Below are positions 61,171 to 64,000 of a stretch of 64,000 bases of DNA, piece after piece (positions within the stretch are counted from its first letter, which is position 1; each line of letters begins with the position of its first letter). The position numbers and the translations under genes are program-made. The stretch covers positions 20,184,001-20,248,000 of the forward strand of contig NC_061773.1 of NCBI RefSeq assembly GCF_022458985.1, read 5' to 3'. The notes beneath the pieces were generated by a model. That model did no database searches and was not told the origin of the DNA. It worked only from the letters and a program-made list of their open reading frames with translations. This stretch comes from Mugil cephalus. Taxonomy: Eukaryota; Chordata; Actinopteri; Mugiliformes; Mugilidae.

Positions 61171-64000
61171 TCGTGCGTATGCAACGGCATCACAGCAGGC
61201 TATGTTGTGTCTTTCTGGACGTTTCATTCATTGCTGACTCTAAGTGTGAGCGGGGAACTTCAGGAACACTCTCACAAAAACAATACAGCAACATAACTGT
61301 AAAAAAAAACCCAGTTACAGCCACAAGAATTTTATGAGAACAAGATTTGGTTTTCCTCACCTGGTTCCACTTCCTGGCCCCACTTTCCAGTTTTACAGAT
61401 ATCCAGACCAGGCTACCTGATAACTGAAGAAGCTGCTTGGACGGGCGAGGACACATATGTTCAGTTGTTAGCTTTGGCACTTCGTTATTTGTTTCTTTCA
61501 GTCTTCCCATCATAGTCCTTACCAAGACTGCACTTATTTCTTCTGTGTATGTTACAAATACAATACAAAGTAGATGGGATTATATTCAATAATTTCTCTC
61601 TCCGTTTCTGTATTTCATTAAGTTATTAATTATACGAGGCCACAGCAATACATGTAAACATTTCATCAACTAGACTGCCTGGAGCGTTTTAATTCTCTAA
61701 CAATCTTTGTTGTTATCAGTATTCTGCTGTTGTAGTAGGATTAAATTCTGTGGCCCTTTGCATATTTTCTACACCTTCCTGAGAATAATTTTAAGTATTA
61801 GACCAAAACAAGGCTAGAAGCTGATTTATTTTAATCTTCTGCAACAAAAACCAAAAAAACAAAAAAGCTTGTTACATTTCTTCCATCCCACATCCATCTA
61901 TCCAACATTAAGAGCGGCGTCAAATGCATGGCTTGCAGATTTAATGTTGACGAGGCAGGGACTGCTTTTAGCTTCAAGTGCATACGTAGCAATTTGAAAC
62001 ACCTACTGAAATGCTCATTTCAAGATGTTACATTTGCGCAGAGAATCTTCGCCTGTGGTTATCTCTTACAAGTGGGAACAAAGGAAATGAATACTGCTTC
62101 ACACACTAGCTGATATCAATGAAAACAAGCTCGGCACACAAGCAGGGGAAGGCCTCCGTTTTAACGGGTGGAAATCTTGACCAGAACCCAGTGCATACGG
62201 ATATTAATATAATAATATTAATAATTATATTACTACTACAGTAGATCAATTAATATTAATATCATATTATATTAATTAATATAGTCAATGTTCATATTAA
62301 TATAATATAATAATATTAGGGTGCATTGTAGGAATGCACATGCTTTGAGTTAGAAAGACTGGGACCTTCCTGCTCATCTTAATCACACTGATTATACAGG
62401 AAATTAGAAATAAAAACTTTCTTAACCTGAGTTGCACAACTCTGACATCACGGCAACGATGATCCAGGATAAACTTTAAATATGATAAACTTTGAATTTT
62501 GATCTTCTGGTGCTGATTTGTGATTGCGCAGATTCTCACACTTCATCTAATCATGCAGGCATCTGAAACAAGGTACTCTTCAAGGTACCTCTATCAAATG
62601 CAAATGTGTGGTTCTGGAAAGTCTTAGTTGTAAGTTAAAAGAAACCTTTGCATGGAAACAGAGTACCAGGAACTGACACCTGTTGTCCACTAGATGGTGT
62701 CCAGGACACACAAATGATCTGTTAATACAGTATACTGATGGTTAATTTCCTGACTGATTCACTCAACAGTATACTTTGTGTGGGGAACACAGTGTTTTAA
62801 CCTAGTTATATTCCGTAGACTATTTGTTCTCAGCCAGCAGAAAACACAATCAACATCAACACACAACCAATTTCCACAAAAAAAGAACAGAAAACTGAAA
62901 GCGCAAGACTTTTAAAAATTTGTTCTGTTCTCTTTAAACCGTGAAGGCCCTGCAGTGCAGTAATACTCCACAACCCACAAAGCAATTTACTCCTGTGATA
63001 GACTTCGCTAGATTGGAGTGGGAGGATAGCCTCTCCGTTTAAATATCAACATATCACTCCAACGTCATTGTTGTAAAAGCTGGCATATCTATCTGCTAAA
63101 AAGTGAGACTGGATAGAGTTTAAAACTGTGGAGTCAATGAAAAGCAATCATAGAAAATTCCACCAAGTGATTGAGGACCATACTAAGGAGCCTGGGGTTT
63201 ACTATGCATCCCTGCCTGTCTTGTAAGCAAGCTCAAACAAATCCAATTCTGTCTGAAGCACCTTGAATCTCCACTTCACAAAGGGTTCTATAATGAGAGA
63301 GGAAAGTGCCTTAGGCCTACTGTATATCTCAGGAAGGGAATTTATACAAGTGTGTATCCACCCGAAGCTGAAAACATAATGTTTTCCCAGGGGATGATCC
63401 TCCTTGCAGGGAGTTGAGAAAACAAATTAAAGAGGAATTTAAATGTGTTCCCCAATAGGACAGTTGGAGTTATTACACGAACACTGTTGACATGCGTGAC
63501 CTACACAGGTGAATAGAACTAAACAACGACAAATAGATTGCTAACACTGATTTGACTTTTCCTCATTGTACAGGACTGAAATAAGAGACGTGGCGGAGGG
63601 TAGATCTGGAGGGTGCCTTACTGCTCTTGGACAGGTTGATATTCATAAAAGGTTTGGTGTGAGATAAATAGCTAATAAGATAAGTTATGGACGATTGTCG
63701 TACTGTCCAAAGCTATTAGTGTTATGTGTGATTTTGTCGTAGCCTCGCTAATTTTATTTTTTAGATTGTTTTTCTGCAGAGTTTCATCATCCAAAATCTT
63801 TTCTGGATGCTTCCATGTCTTTTCAACCATAGACTGTGCCAAACTTCTAATGGCCGTAGCATATTCAGCCGCTAAATGGGTTGCTACTGGCGAATTAGCT
63901 CCACATTATTGCCGTAGACTCCAGATTTAAAGATACTGTGAAATGCAGAGAGATTTACAGGCACTGACTCATCAGCATTGCATGAGTTAGTTTGGAATGG
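61171..64000. other. AT-rich distal spacer without a gene
   Basis: No exon set or RNA gene is supported. It contains an AT/ATT-rich low-complexity tract at about 62200-62325 and repeat copy B at 62668-62785. The right edge may be upstream or intronic DNA of a gene outside the window. Confidence 0.5.
62668..62785 (+). repeat. Dispersed repeat copy B with CTCF-like motif
   Basis: Partner of 57014-57126, with a CCACTAGATGGTG core at 62687-62699. Copies lie 5.6 kb apart in the same direction on either side of the coiled-coil gene. Confidence 0.5.

Overview
The window reads as nuclear DNA of a ray-finned fish, probably a percomorph-type teleost. Genes are split into short exons with GT-AG introns, the proteins match vertebrate families along their whole length, and introns and spacers carry fish-type repeats: Tc1/mariner and hAT-like elements, MITEs, LINE remnants, and long CA, GGAT/AGAT and AAAAG microsatellites. 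There are no bacterial operons, CRISPR arrays or viral genes.

Six protein-coding genes could be rebuilt exon by exon. From left to right they are: tada3 (+, 933-5204, 8 coding exons, 431 aa, SAGA/ATAC acetyltransferase adaptor); rbm38 (-, 22426-30370, 4 coding exons, 244 aa, RRM protein); rae1 (-, 33119-38179, 11 coding exons, 369 aa, WD40 mRNA-export and spindle factor); bmp7 (+, 41604-49649, 6 coding exons, 426 aa, TGF-beta ligand); an ataxin-1 family gene with an AXH domain (-, 51882-53767, 2 coding exons, 468 aa); and an 11-exon gene for a coiled-coil, tail-anchored protein (-, 57491-60134, 304 aa) whose last 31 residues resemble a KASH (SUN-binding) tail. All six reading frames close exactly across the proposed splice sites.

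Layout: 1-5.5 kb is tada3. 5.5-20.8 kb is a gene-poor spacer with repeats and no convincing exon. 20.8-30.7 kb is rbm38, with a long 3' UTR and a TATA/CCAAT/GC-box promoter. 32.6-38.8 kb is rae1. 38.8-41.6 kb is the spacer between the divergent rae1 and bmp7 genes. 41.6-50.5 kb is bmp7, which converges tail to tail on the ataxin-1-like gene (50.6-55.3 kb with its untranslated parts). 57.3-60.3 kb is the coiled-coil gene. 60.3-64 kb holds a hAT-like element and AT-rich DNA without a gene.

The rbm38-rae1-bmp7 block matches human 20q13, where, from memory, SPO11 lies between RAE1 and BMP7; no spo11 is seen here. The most interesting points are an ataxin-1 family member beside bmp7 and rbm38, which mirrors the human 6p set BMP6/ATXN1/RBM24 and suggests a retained ohnolog, and the unassigned coiled-coil gene with a KASH-like tail. 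Repeat family names are from recognition only; no search was run.
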